A stretch of DNA of 64,000 bases from Paulinella micropora. Its lineage: Eukaryota > Cercozoa > Imbricatea > Euglyphida > Paulinellidae. Below, piece after piece: positions 28,991-41,100 of this stretch. The stretch spans positions 221,001 through 285,000 of the forward strand of contig WBZZ01003100.1 in NCBI GenBank assembly GCA_019918135.1, in the 5' to 3' direction. How positions within the stretch are numbered: position 1 is the first letter of the stretch; each line of letters begins with the position of its first letter. Both the position numbers and the translations under genes were made by a program. Below the pieces are notes generated by a model. That model was not told where the DNA came from. It worked only from the letters and a program-made list of their open reading frames with translations, and did not search any database.

Positions 28991-30599
28991 GTCTATCTCC
29001 GTTCCCCGCCTCCGTGTTCAGTAGTTGCTTCGACTCCGTCCTCAACGGCTGTGTTAAAAACGATGGCTTCTCCATTCATAGTTATTTCTGCAACGACTCG
29101 TGCCACACGAAATGGCACAAGAATCAGGCTGCACTTCTTGCCGCCACTTAGCCGGCCACGGAGTGATTTTTCAGGGTGTTTCACTTGAGTAAAACCCATT
29201 TATGCATAAAAGTGAGCATGGTTGGAAATGATTAACATGAATTTTTTTTTACTCATCTTTTTTTTGTACATGTTTAAACCGGCATCCGGCGTAGCTTCCG
29301 GCCCCTCATTGCTTAGTTCTGACCTCTGTGTCCTTTGGGAGGCTACTCATTGTGGAACCTTTACCGATCCCTCGCAGGATCAATCCGGGCTACCTAGCAA
29401 GACTGTTCACGCTAGTCGGAAACGCACTTTAATAATACATGTAAGTAAGAGAACTGAACCGCGGCGTCACAGATTGCCACGTCACACAACTAAGACAAGT
29501 GTAACGGAACTAAGGTAGAGGTACAATGACTGTATCCTTAGTACTGACTACTTATCTAGAAATTTCTACTAAGACTGATTCAGTTAATACTGCCACTAGC
29601 GTGACAAAGTATAGTGTCCGCTGTATCACTTAATAATTAAGTGGAATTAGCACTGTCCGTCCTTATGACAAACCAACTACCCAGGTAACGGTAACTCCGG
29701 GTAACGTCGGAAATGAAATAGGAATAACGCTCCCCCTTAGTTATTTGTCATGACTACGTCACTATATCAAGTCAGTCTAGTCTAACATAAAAAATTTTTA
29801 AAAAAAATCAAGCGCTTCCCGTTAGGGGTATCAAAAAGTCACAAAAATATATATATATAATGGCAGGGGTGTGAAGAAATAAGTGAAGAGAAAGAAAAGC
29901 GAGCTATATGAGTAGAAATAAAGCTCTCCAGTGTCTTGTGCCACCGGAGCCGACGAAAAGGTCTGGTGGTGTTCGCCACCAGCCACCAACGGCCTCGGCC
30001 TCGCGATCCAATCTCCACGCGCGTCCAGATCAACACCTATAGGAGTATCACTCACACAACAAGGAGAAAACAACACAAAATATCGTGAAACACCCGTAAT
30101 CATTCCGGAGTACCCGGAATGTCAACCGTAAATTTGTTAAGCAAATAATAAAATTGCTCATGCAATCAGGCTTGGCTACCCGCTCAGACCGCGGCAAGTA
30201 TGTATCGGTTAGACTTCATACAAGGCAGCGACCCCGCAATCTGATTGGGCCTACCTGAGGAGAAGAAGATTAGTGTCCTACCCACCCTTTATCGCTGAAA
30301 ACACATCCCTAGGTAACGGATGATAACATTATGTAAACCAGACACATGAAACATACCATTATGAGTACATGTTAATATGATCCAGGATAGATATGATAAC
30401 ATATAAATATGATAGTTATGCAACTATGTCAATTCATCATATATTAACGTATATATGAGCACTATAATAAAAAATAAAAAAATTTAAAAAATGACAGCGC
30501 TTCCCGTAAGGGGTATATGAAGAAAAATTATCCAACTATGTTCTGGTACAGCTAGGAGACAGTTGCCGAGGTCTTTCGAAACGATAAATCACCCGAAGG
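28991..30599. other. AT-rich noncoding stretch
   Basis: No gene was accepted. A short repeat (GCGCTTCCCGT, then AGGGGTAT) occurs near 29813-29830 and 30498-30514, both next to A/T runs. One copy of the CTTTTATGCATAAAAG-type palindrome lies at about 29200-29213. Both suggest remnants of mobile elements. Confidence 0.4.
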
Positions 30600-30929
30600 T
30601 GTTGCGAGACGATCAACGACCCTCCGACTGCCATCACAAGCCTCCAACTCAGTTGGCTTAGTTATAGTATATATGTATATATATGATAAGCGAGTTAAAT
30701 ATTACGCAAAAGTATAATTAATCTGATTCCCCTCACTAGCCCCCCGGATCCATTCGAGATACGTAGCGAAGACGGACGGGCGCAAAGACAAACGTGGATA
30801 CGTGCGTGGAGGTGGGCTTGGAGATGAGCGCGGAGAAGAATATAGAAATGGCGAACAGAAGAAAGAGTCCACCGGTATTTCCCCAATCATTCTCTTCGCG
30901 CGGCGGAGGTAGACCCAGTACCTACAACA
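30600..30929 (-). repeat. Candidate 3' LTR of the minus-strand copia element
   Basis: On the minus strand a polypurine tract (TAAGAGGGGAG, 30940-30930) is followed by TGTTGTAGG. A matching end CAACA lies at 30600, giving 5-bp inverted termini TGTTG/CAACA over 330 bp. The high-coordinate boundary is well supported. The low-coordinate boundary is a guess. Confidence 0.4.
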
Positions 30930-31032
30930 CTCCCCTCTTAACGTATACGTATGCGTAAATTTAAAATCGCGACTTATTGATAATACATATGTATAATGGC
31001 CCATAAAATACGGATATATGATAAATCTTTAA

Positions 31033-33301
31033 TTATTTCGCAAAATGCGAGAAATCAATCCCGAAGCGAATCATACACCCCTTGTCGACGATTAACGAGA
31101 CTTTGTTTGCTAGGACATTGAATTTTTCGTGAGTGAAATTGATCTTGGTAAGAATATCCGTAAGATTATCTTCGGAAGATACCCGGACAAGTTTGAATAT
31201 TCCCTTTTTAACCAGCCGAGTAAGGAAATGGTACCTAACGTCAATATGCTTGGTTTGGGATTCTCCTAACCCCCTCTCGGACAACGTTAAAGCTCCCTCG
31301 TTGTCTTCAAGTAGGATAGTAGGTCCTTCAAGGCATATCCCCATATCACGTAAGGTTTGCCTCAAAGCCAATAACTCCCTTACGGCCTCGTTAGCCGATA
31401 CGGTTTCTGCCTCAAGCGTGGATTGGGCGATGACAGGCTGCAATTTCGAAAACCAGGCTATGGGAGCCCCGTTGAAAAGAAAGATAAACCCCGATCGAGA
31501 CTTACGGGAGATTTTCTCCCCCGCGAAGTCTGAGTCGACAAATCCGACCAATGGGTTGTCCGCTACGATCTTGTCAATGTTGGCTATTACCGGGACGGTG
31601 AACTCGCCTAGTTGCGACCCGCCCAATAGATTGACACCATACTTTTCTGTGGGGATTTTATCAATAGCCTTCATAGCCGTGGATGACTCCCTAGATGGTC
31701 CCCATGACTTTGGAGACTTAGGAAGTTGGAAAAGGCGGTTGAGGTATTGCAAAAGCCGGTGGTCCCCTCTACGAAAGAAAAGAGCGCGTGGGACAAGGAT
31801 CCAAAGGAACATCCGGTGTAGCATAGCATACGAAACATCGGGATTAGGGATTTATGATTTCGCAGCTATACTCAACGGGCAGATTAGCAGGGGACGGGTG
31901 TGAACGGCCAGAAAGATAAGCATCCCTATGAGACATCTCAAATCATATGCAAGGAGCCGGTGCCCTTTCTTTAGAGGGGCAGGGTTTTCAGAAGTGAAAG
32001 GGGTCTTAGCAGGTATCTCCTCCAAGTATCCAAGTTCCCCTAAAATGAGGAGTTCGTACTTTCGCTGATGCAACAAGATCCCTTTATCGGTCTGAACGAT
32101 CTGGATGTTCTTAAACTCGGTTGCTTTCCCGAGGTTCTTGCATCTAAACCCATGATTCTCTAGGCTCGCCAGTAATCCCTCATGTGCGCGCTGGGACGCT
32201 GCGTGTATCCCATCGTCCACATGAAAAGATAAGAGTTGGTTGGACTTTATACTACCCTGAAGTTTGACAAAGGAAGCACGGTCTAAAGTGAAGGTTACAA
32301 ACCGTTGCTTGTTTATCAACTCATGCGATAAGAGGTCGTACCACAACCGCCCGGACTCAGGGTGTCCGTACAGGGCTTTCTTCAGGAGCCAAATAAACCC
32401 TGGCCTTTCAAAACCGGGAGGGGGCTTAACGTAGATGTCATAAGGCATCTTGGCATGCAAGTATGCGGTGGTGAAATCTATGAGCCATAGGTCAATCCCA
32501 AAACAGGCTGCGTAGGCAATAATAAGAAGGATGGTCCTATGGTGGGCGGTAGGTGAGTATGTCTTTTTGGGGTCATATTGCAACCCGGCTTTGAGCAAGT
32601 CACCCCTTAAGGTGATCCTTGCTTTGTGGAATTCCTCGGAGGTTCCTTGTTGTTTCACCGAGTCTATCCACTTAAGAGGAATGATCGGTGACCCAGACCT
32701 CCGTGCCTCACTTTCTTTGCACCATTCAAAGGCTTTCAGCTCCTCTTGCTGCTTCGCCTCCTTCTCCCTAGCCTGCCTCCTATCTTTAGGCTTCTGAGAA
32801 ACAGGAAACTCGGGGGTCTGTTCGCTAACTAGACAATAATCTATCCTTTGCTCTCGCGCGCATAAAGAGATATGACTCCCTCTAGTTCTACCCCCAGGTA
32901 TGATGTTCTCAACTGAGATAAGGCCTTGCTCATGTGATCTCCACTCCTTCCCATGTTGGCTTTTGTTCGGTGGTAATTCGTTCTCTCTCCCCCTCGACGA
33001 ATTCAAACTCTGAAACAGTGTTAGGATCCGCCGATTCGGACTTAGAATTATTAGGTACTGTTTGCCCTGCCTCAGCGTACTCGTACTTAATGATTTCTGA
33101 GTCTATGATTTTATCGGTTACCCCATCGTCAAAAGCAATATGGTGGGCGGGAAAGCGCCTTGACTTTCGCACGACGGGGGCGGAGGGCCCGAGCGTAACA
33201 CCCTTACGGATAGCTGTTTCCCACTTCTCTCCGTACGTTTGTTTAGCCCAACCCTCTCCCCGCATACGCGCGGGAATCTTGACGTGTTTCCCCGACAGCA
33301 C
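31033..33301 (-). pseudogene. Copia reverse transcriptase and RNase H, frameshifted
   Basis: Three overlapping minus-strand frames carry one polyprotein. The linker is at 33301-32930. Reverse transcriptase is at 33006-31852 (TLRGDLLKAGLQYDPKKTYS, DLWLIDFTTAYLHAKM, FHVDDGIHAAS). RNase H is at 31824-31033 (GFVDSDFAGEKISRKSRSGF, IAQSTLEAETVSANEA, LLEDNEGALTLSERG, TKHIDVRYHFLT). Unlike the first element, the RGD motif is intact. The shifts near 32960 and 31840 make it inactive as read. Confidence 0.85.
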
Positions 33302-33544
33302 AACCCTCTCCTTAGGCTTTCTCCCCCTCTTCGGATGATAACATCTTTGCCGCTCCTGTGCTTCTCCTTCTCCTCATCCCGATCCCTGTCTCTTGCCTCA
33401 GTGACAGGACTGGGGGGAATGAGATCTGGCATAAAAGCGTAGTTGGGACTGTAAGTGATAGGTCAGGGAGATTTCTCCCCCTCGTCCTCATTCACATCCT
33501 CATCCGCTTTCTTGCCTGACTGCTCATTACCCTGGGCAGGAGAA

Positions 33545-33947
33545 GAAGAGTGGTGCGGTAACTGGCGACAGGGCCCAGATGGTAGAACTTGACCACTGGG
33601 CTATCACGGTGTCCACAATAATAATAATAATAATAATAATAATAGTGCTTCTCAGTCAATGGCTGATGCATTTCTGCACATGCGCCTCCATCGTCTCACC
33701 CGTGAGGGGAGTACGAAGAATTGACGATAGGCTCTAATGACACCCCCGCAAGGGCAGTTCCAACACTTCCAGACGGACCGGTATGTTCAATGAAAATACT
33801 GGTCCAGACGGACCGGTATGTTCAATGAAAATACTGGTCCAGACGGACCGGTATGTTCAATGAAAATACTGGTGGCACCGACGGGAATCGAACTGGCGAC
33901 AGGGCCCAGATGGTAGAACTTGACCACTGGGCTATCACGGTGTCCAA

Positions 33948-33981
<34 letters not shown>

Positions 33982-34153
33982 GTGTATCTCCTGCCAATTG
34001 CTGAGCCAAAAGGCCATGTGCATCCAGTCCTCCATTCCATAAGGAAAGTTTCCACACCAATCGGTGGAATAAAGGAAGTGACGGCATAGAACATTACTCT
34101 AGGAGCTTTATACCAATCAGCCCATGGAAAGGACCGATGGCCTATGTACTCCC

Positions 34154-34204
<51 letters not shown>
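33545..34204 (-). repeat. tRNA-derived SINE copies and a second repeat joined by (AAT)n
   Basis: A truncated SINE head (33553-33616), an (AAT)n tract, one full SINE (33645-33946) and another (AAT)n tract are followed by a roughly 173-bp second family (33982-34154) and a further (AAT)n tract. The same series recurs at 51.0-51.6 kb. The full unit carries three copies of a 42-bp sub-repeat (ACGGACCGGTATGTTC... AATACTGGTCCAG) where other units have two. Confidence 0.85.
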
Positions 34205-34205
<1 letters not shown>

Positions 34206-34429
34206 TCAAGATCACGACATCTTCCTACTGCTTGAACATCCAAAAGCTCGAGCATATCTTAAAAACTGTAATTAAATTTAGTTACATAACATAAAGGTTG
34301 AATCTTTAGAAGGTTTCACAACTGGGTAAATTTCATAATATTTTATAAGATCGGGATCTCTTCGAATACATTGGCTGCAATGTCGCGGAAAGAGTAGCTT
34401 CTGTCTTTCTGGTTTCTTGAAACAACGTC

Positions 34430-34890
34430 CACACAATAAGTAAGGAGTATATGTCTCCCAAAATATGTTGCCAGCAATCAGTATAGCATCAACACACTAC
34501 CCTACAGGTTGTTATAAGCAACACTCCTGAAACTTTCATTTCCAGGATTCACACCTGCATGCATGCATACATATATACGCACCATATCCACACAAGAAGT
34601 AAGGAGTATATGTCTCCCAAAATATGTTTCCAGCAATCAGTATAGCATCAATACACTACCCTAGAGGTTCTTATAAGCAACACTCCTGAAACTTTCATTT
34701 CCAGGATTCACACCTGCATGCATGCATGCATATATACGCACCAAATCCACACAAGAAATAATAAGGAGTATATGTCTTCCTAAATATGTTTCCAGCAATC
34801 AGTATAGCATCAACACACTACCCTAGAGGTTCTTATAAGCGACACTCGTGAAACTTTCATTTCCAGGATTCACACCTGCATGCATGCATA
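34430..34890. repeat. Three tandem ~160-bp repeats
   Basis: GGAGTATATGTCT recurs at about 34443, 34603 and 34764. Each unit contains ATCAGTATAGCATCAA and TTTCATTTCCAGGATTC and ends in GCATGCATGCAT runs. No coding potential was seen. The unit just upstream (34205-34430) holds nothing recognisable. Confidence 0.85.
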
Positions 34891-34891
34891 C

Positions 34892-35345
34892 ATGTGAGGG
34901 AGAGGCAGTGTTGGCGAGGAGTGTGTTAGTGAAGTGGGCAGTGTAGGTTGGAGGCTGGAAGGTGGAGGTTGGGCTGGGGTACGTTAAAAACCGGTGTTTT
35001 TCTACCTGTATCTGAGAGGCTACCTCGACCTAAGGCGGGGCAGTGTGAGGGAGAGGCAGTGTTGGTGAGGAGAGTGTGTTAGTGAAGTGGGCAGTGTAGG
35101 TTGGAGGCTGGAAGGTGGAGGTTGGGCTGGGGTACGTTGGAAACCAGTGTTTTTCTACCTGTACCTGAGAGGCTACCTCGACCTAAGGCGGGGCGGCGCG
35201 AGGGAGAGGCAGGGTTGGCGAGGAGAGTGTGTTAGTGAAGCGGGCAGTGAAGGTTGGAGGCTGGAAGGTGGAGGTTGGGCTGCGATATGTTGAACAACAG
35301 TGTTTTTCTACCTGTACCTGAGAGGCCACCTCGACCTAAGGCTGG
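34892..35345. repeat. Three tandem ~154-bp G-rich repeats
   Basis: GTGAGGGAGAGGCAG-type starts recur near 34896, 35045 and 35199 with GGTTGGAGGCTGGAAGG. Each unit ends in CTACCTCGACCTAAGG. The CCTCGACCTAAG motif also recurs at 36386-36710, linking this array to the next one. Confidence 0.85.
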
Positions 35346-37010
35346 ATAAATGTGCAGTAATTTCGTTAGGCTCGTTTTGGAACAGGGAAATGCCAAAAAG
35401 TACGAAAAGTTGGTGTTGGTAATTTTTCGACTGCGAACATGCCCTACTCCACCCAGGTTACCGTGACAGTGCAAGTGTTGGCCGCAAGGGATAAATGGTA
35501 AGTAATTACGTTAGGCTTTTGTCCTGAACGAGGAAATTCCAAAATTGTTGATGTTTCCCGTTGTAGCGTAGCTTGTGGAAGTTGGTGTTTGGACGTAATA
35601 AGCATGACATTGGTTTTGGAAGTTGCACAGGGGAGCTAAAAGGCAGGGCAGGAGGTACGTGTTATGTTGTACGTGGTGTTGGTAAATTTTTGACACGGAA
35701 CAGGTTCTACTCCTCCAAGGTCACAGTGGCAGTGCAAATATTGGCCGCAAGGTAGAAATACGCAGTAATTGCGTTAGGCTTTTGTCCTGAACGAGGAAAT
35801 GCCAAAAAGTGGGTGAAGTTGGTGTTGGTAAATTTTTGACATGGAACAGGTTCTACTCCTCCAAGGTCACAGTGACAGTGCAAATATTGGCCGCCAGGGA
35901 GAAATACGCAGTAATTGCGTTAGGCTTTTGTCCTGAATGAGGAAATGCCAAACAGTGGGTAAAGTTGGTGTTGGTAATTTTTGACATGGACCAGGTTCTA
36001 CTCCTCCAAGGTCACAGTGACAGTGCAAATATTGGCCGCAAGGGAGAAATGCGCAGTAATTGCGTTAGCCTTTTGTCCTGAATGAAATGCCAAAAAGTGG
36101 GTGAAGTTGGTGTTGGTAATTTTTTGACATGGAACAGGTTCTACTCCTCCAAGGTCACAGTGGCAGTGCAAATATTGGCCGCAAGGGAGAAATGGTAAGT
36201 AATTGCGTTAGGCTTTTGTCCTGAATGAGGAAATGCCGAAATTTTTCATGGTTCCTGTTGTAGTAGTTTATGGAAGTTGGTGTTTGGGCGTAACAAGCAT
36301 GACGTTGTAACTTGTTGTGGAGGTGGCACACGGGAACTAAAAGTCTGGGCGAACTGCGAGCCGTACTGTAAACAAGGCGCAGGCGACCTCGACCTAAGCG
36401 CCGACCTCGACCTAAGTCAGGAAATGTCGTGGTGGGTGTTACGTTTGGTGGGAAGTGTCGTGTTGAAAGTTTGGGGCGGGAAGGAGCAAGTCTGGGCGAG
36501 CTGTACTGGAAACAGGGTGCAGGCGACCTCGACCTAAGCGCCGACCTCGACCTAAGTCAGGAAATTTCTTGGTGGGTGTTACGTGTGGTGGGAAGTGTGG
36601 GGGAGAAGTATTGGTGAAAGTTTGAAGCGGGAGGGAGTAAGTCTGGGCGAACTGCCCTGGAAACAGGGTGCAGCCGACCTCGGCCAAAGGGCCCACCTCG
36701 ACCTAAGGTGAATCTGACCTGGGAATCCGACCTCGACCTGAACAAAAAATGCCAGAAAGTTGGTAAAGTTGGTGTTTGTAATGTTTTGACAGGGAAGAGG
36801 CTCTACTCCTCCAAGGGCACCGTTGCAGTGCAAGTATTGGGCCCAAGTGATAAATGGTCAGTAATTGCGTTAGGGTTTTGTCCTGAAGGAGGAAATGCCG
36901 AAATTTGGCATAGTTTCTATTTCAGGGAACTGTGTGGAAATAGGAGGTTTAGTTGTAACAAAGATGACATTGTAGTTTATTCTGGGGGCCGCAGACGGAT
37001 GCGGTAAGTG
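35346..37010. repeat. Complex tandem repeat, ~150-bp units
   Basis: Copies of CAGTAATTGCGTTAGGCTTT and TTCTACTCCTCCAAGG recur about every 150 bp (for example near 35700-35780, 35850-35930, 35990-36080, 36130-36210 and 36790-36880). Paired CCTCGACCTAAG motifs lie between. Short ORFs here repeat with the units and are not genes. Confidence 0.8.
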
Positions 37011-37192
37011 AGGGAGCGCAGTAGTACTAGTACGAGCCCTGTGGAAATGTTGAAGTCCACATTGCGGAATGTGTCCCAGGTGAAATTTTTGAATTTTTTT
37101 TGTTGGCATTTATCCATGGAGGGCTGTGAGGTGTAACTGCCCCCCAAAGGATTTTTTCAAAACGCGAGTATTAATTTCAAAAAAAAGAAAAA

Positions 37193-37531
37193 ATGAATTT
37201 TGGTGAATTCGGGAAATGTTTCCCCTGGCGAATGCGGGACACCTGGCGAATTGGGGACAGTACACAGGATCAGAAAGACTGGCTGCTGGAACTAGACGTG
37301 GAAGTAGCACTACTGATTGACAACCCGCGCCCTCTTTCAAGCGCACGGCGCGCAGAAGAAGATGCGATGCTTGCTGTAGATGAGCTATTCCAGGCGCCGA
37401 TTAAACATCGCGATTTTGAGGGTGCATGGAAAAGTCGAAAAGGTGTCATATTGGAAAAAAATCCAAAAAATGCTTTTTTTCCTGGCTCACAGACAAAACT
37501 AACCGAATGGAGTCTACTCGGATGTTTTTAG
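37193..37531 (+). CDS. Hypothetical ORF, possibly first exon
   Basis: The 112-residue frame begins MNFGEFGKCFPWRMRDTW and includes a helical stretch (SARRAEEDAMLAVDELFQAPIKHRDFEGAWKSRK). It lies at the left end of the multi-exon region and might be an upstream exon of the ParB/methyltransferase-like gene or a separate remnant. I recognised no family, and the ORF may not be real. Confidence 0.3.
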   Translation: MNFGEFGKCFPWRMRDTWRIGDSTQDQKDWLLELDVEVALLIDNPRPLSSARRAEEDAMLAVDELFQAPIKHRDFEGAWKSRKGVILEKNPKNAFFPGSQTKLTEWSLLGCF

Positions 37532-38171
37532 CATTTTGGTGTTTGTAGGAAAACCAATTTATGACGATGACAAGAAAAGCATCCTTTTTTTTTTGTTGAA
37601 AATTTGATTTTTTGGAGGGAATTTCAAATCAAATTTTCAATTTAAATGCACTTGCCACGTGCCTTTTGCTCAAATGCTGCAAAGGAGAAATAAGTGTAGG
37701 AAAAATTGGTACTGAACGGTGCTCATGGCTATAAAAAAATCAGTCAGAGAAAAACGGAAAGCAAAAATGGTCCAATTTATCATTGCGCCATTTACAGCGT
37801 TAAGCCCTAAATTTTTTTTGGCACGCTCCGAATTTTACAGGTCGCGCGTCCCTTGGGTCATGTGATTCCTCAGATCTCGACTTGGGATCAAAGTCGAAAG
37901 TGCCTACTGAGCCGGGTACAGACCCTACTCTTGACTGGCTCGACCATTATTTTTTGGTATCAGGTGCAATTGCTTGAAGATGCAGAGAACGCGAGGTGGT
38001 AAAACACCTGCTACTAAGAAAACCAAGACGAGACCACCTCCTTCCAACAGAGCAGTCGGAGCGGGCCGTTCGCGTACGAACGCGGTAAATTTTTTAACCT
38101 CGATTTCTTATCACAAAAAAAAGTCGGAGTAGGGTCTACTCCTATGTTTTTTGATTTTTGTTTGTTCACAG

Positions 38172-41100
38172 GCAAACGAGTACAGCGTTCCATGCACAAA
38201 AGCCGAGATGACGATCGCTGTGCTTCCTCTGCAACCTCGCAGGGGCAGGGGAGGAGCTCCTGAAATGAGGTGGAACATCAAAGCCTTGGAACAGGGTGCA
38301 GGGCAGGTCCAGTTGGACCCTGAAAAAAACATCGAGAAGATTCTTTTCGATCCAACTGAATTGGAGACCAAGATTTTTTGCAATAACGGCAAGCGGTACG
38401 TCATGTCTGTAATTTTGTACCAATCACATTCTTGGAAATTTACTGTTTCAGAAAATTGTTTTTTGTGTGTTGTTTTTGAGATTTTTTTTTTTAATTTTTT
38501 AATCAAAATCCTCAAATTTTTGGTTTGTGATAACTAGGTACTCCGTCGTGAGCTCAGATTTCATTCCTCCAACTCAAGGTTTGATATCTTTACTTGTTCA
38601 TGGTGTTCAGGAAGAGTGGCCCAAGGTACTTTTCAGCCTCTTTTTTTACAAAAAACCGTTACTTTTCCCATACAGCGACCCATGTTTTTTATCAAAACCT
38701 ATAATTTTGATGCCTGGACGGTCATATTTTCATGTTGTGATAATGTATCCTGTCACACAATCTGAAAAAATAGGAGTAGACCCTACTCCGACTTTGTTTC
38801 TGTGACGACTGCAAAAATTTGGTTGTTGCTTTTGGTGTGATTTTGGTCCTTCAAGGAAAAAAGGAATTTTTGCGTATTCACAGAGCTTTGATTTTGTGTT
38901 CAGTTGTTCGCCAAGTGGTCCGCATTGAGACTTGCAAGCAAAGAGGAACTACAAAATATGCTCGTGGACGAGTCCAAGAAGGAATACTGCTTTTTCCTTA
39001 GCTTACCGCGCTCAATAACAACCATTGGAGTGCCAAAGTGAAAAAACTGAAACAAGCATGGTAACTTTTCCTTTCCTTTTGTTGCTTTTCAAGCTTCTCT
39101 GATGTCTCGGCCATTTTACAAAAAAAAATCGGAGTAGACCCTACTCCTACAATTTATATTTTTTTGACAGGAGCAGGCCAGAAATTTTGGACTCAATTGT
39201 TCAAAGAGCGGGCCTCATGGTTCCAGAGAACCAACGTGGTAAGCATTCTTGCTGCCTTTTGCATTCAATGTAGTGATTCATTTTTCTTTAATTGTGTTGT
39301 TCTCAGATTCAACCTCTGAAGTTTCTGCCTCGTCGACATCGTCGACGTCGTCGTCTTCGCCTTCTCCATCGTCGTCGTCTTCTTCGTCGTCGTCGTCTTC
39401 GTCTTCTTTACCACCAACGATCAACATCTTGCCTGGTGATATTACTCGATCTGGATCAGGATTAAAATCAGCAACCTCGGCAGCTCCCACAGCTCAGGTG
39501 TCAACTCCCAAGCCGGCACCAACCCTGAATTCTTCAACATCACCGCCCAATCCCTTGCTTGAAAAAAAGTCTCAAACCGACGTTGAAACTGTGGCTGTTC
39601 AACCTGAGAAGAAATCTGAGGACCCCCTTGCGCCCAAACCAGTTGCAAATCCGCAATCAACGTCAGATGAAGCAAGGGAAGAGATTATTTCACTATCATC
39701 TGATGAGAAGGAAGACGATGGGGAATATGAGGAAGAAGATGAAGATCAAGAGAGTGAAGCCGACACCACTGAGTCAACCAAGTCCACAGGATCTTCTTCT
39801 AGCAAGCTCCCGTCACTCAAGCGAAAAAAAGGCAAGCAAGAAAGGGGTACAGAGAAAGCCGGCAATCCCAGGAAGAAACGCATGAATGCTTCGAAGCCCA
39901 AGAGCACTGGTACCGTGAGGCTGAAATCCCAGGAAGCCAAGGATGAAACCAGGCAACAACAAGAAATGGCTTCAGAAATCATGCAACAAGAAGCTTTGAA
40001 AAATCAAATGCTCAAAAAAGGCTTTTTATTGCTCGATGTTGAACAGCGCTCTTTGGAGATAAAAAGAGACCATTTGGTCGGGGTGAAAGAAATTTTTATT
40101 TCCCGCATGTACCGCGCGCCGGAACCATGGCAAATTCGTCCCTTCCTCAAAGATCACGCCCAGTCTCTGTCTACCAAGTTGGCTGAGAATCGTTTCCCAG
40201 ACCTGCCTGAACCATACCTTGTTCCAGTGAAGCTTACTGAACTTGGCAAGAAAAATGTGAGGAATTTGACTCAGAATTACATCGACCCTTTCTGGAATAA
40301 CACTTTGAACTGGCAGCAATTCACCAGCCAGGAGCAGTTCGAAGCTGAGGCTCCCGGACTTTATGGTGAGGGCAAGGTAAATCAAAACACCGAAATGCAG
40401 TGGCCACCTTCTACATTCAGCCAGCAATTTCCCGGCAACAAGCACCAGGACATCTACTATCTTGTTATCGGTGGGAAGCATGGTGTTGCTGCAGTGAAGA
40501 TGTATCTGGAGAACTATGGACAAGGTGTATGGCATCCAAACTTGCTGTTTCGCGCCAGCAAGCTGTATATCCACTTAACGTCTGACGATAGCGAGGGCCG
40601 TGGGAAAATGAGCTCTGATTCTCAGGAAAACGTCTGGCAAACCGACGTATTTCCAAGGTCACACCATTTCAATTTCAAACACATAATGTCGGAGTAGGGT
40701 CTACTCGAGTATGGTCTACTCCGACTTTTTTTTGTGAACACGTAATGTCGGAGTAGACTCTACTCCGACATTTTGTTCGTGAACAAATTTTTACTGATTG
40801 ATTTTTTACGAAGTAGTTTCACTCATTGACAGTTTCACAGAAAAAAAGTCGGAGTAGGGTCTACTCGATCATCGTGTTTTTTTCCCGGCCCAGAAAATTT
40901 TTTTAACCGTAATTTTCCGATTTTTTCCGAAATGTAGGAGTAGACCCTACTCCTACGTATATATTTTTTCCCTAAAATTTCGACATGTTTTTTCCAAAAT
41001 AAAAATCAAAATTTTTATACTTTCTGTAGGTGCAGAAACTTCGGGAGCTTTTCAATGTGTACATTCCCATGGATTGCGATAACACGGAGGATAAGGATGC

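Larger units (their letters stand above)
30600..33432 (-). mobile_element. Second Ty1/copia retrotransposon, 5'-truncated
   Basis: This minus-strand element contains the integrase-RT linker, reverse transcriptase, RNase H and a candidate 3' LTR, but no Gag, protease or integrase core. It ends near 33430-33545 close to a SINE head. It is a different lineage from the element at 19.7-28.4 kb, although the linker before RT is recognisably related. Confidence 0.75.

Noticed and set aside
39278..40574. Minus-strand ORFs opposite the ParB-like exon
   Set aside because: The plus-strand frame is longer and carries domain-like sequence; the minus frames are shadows.
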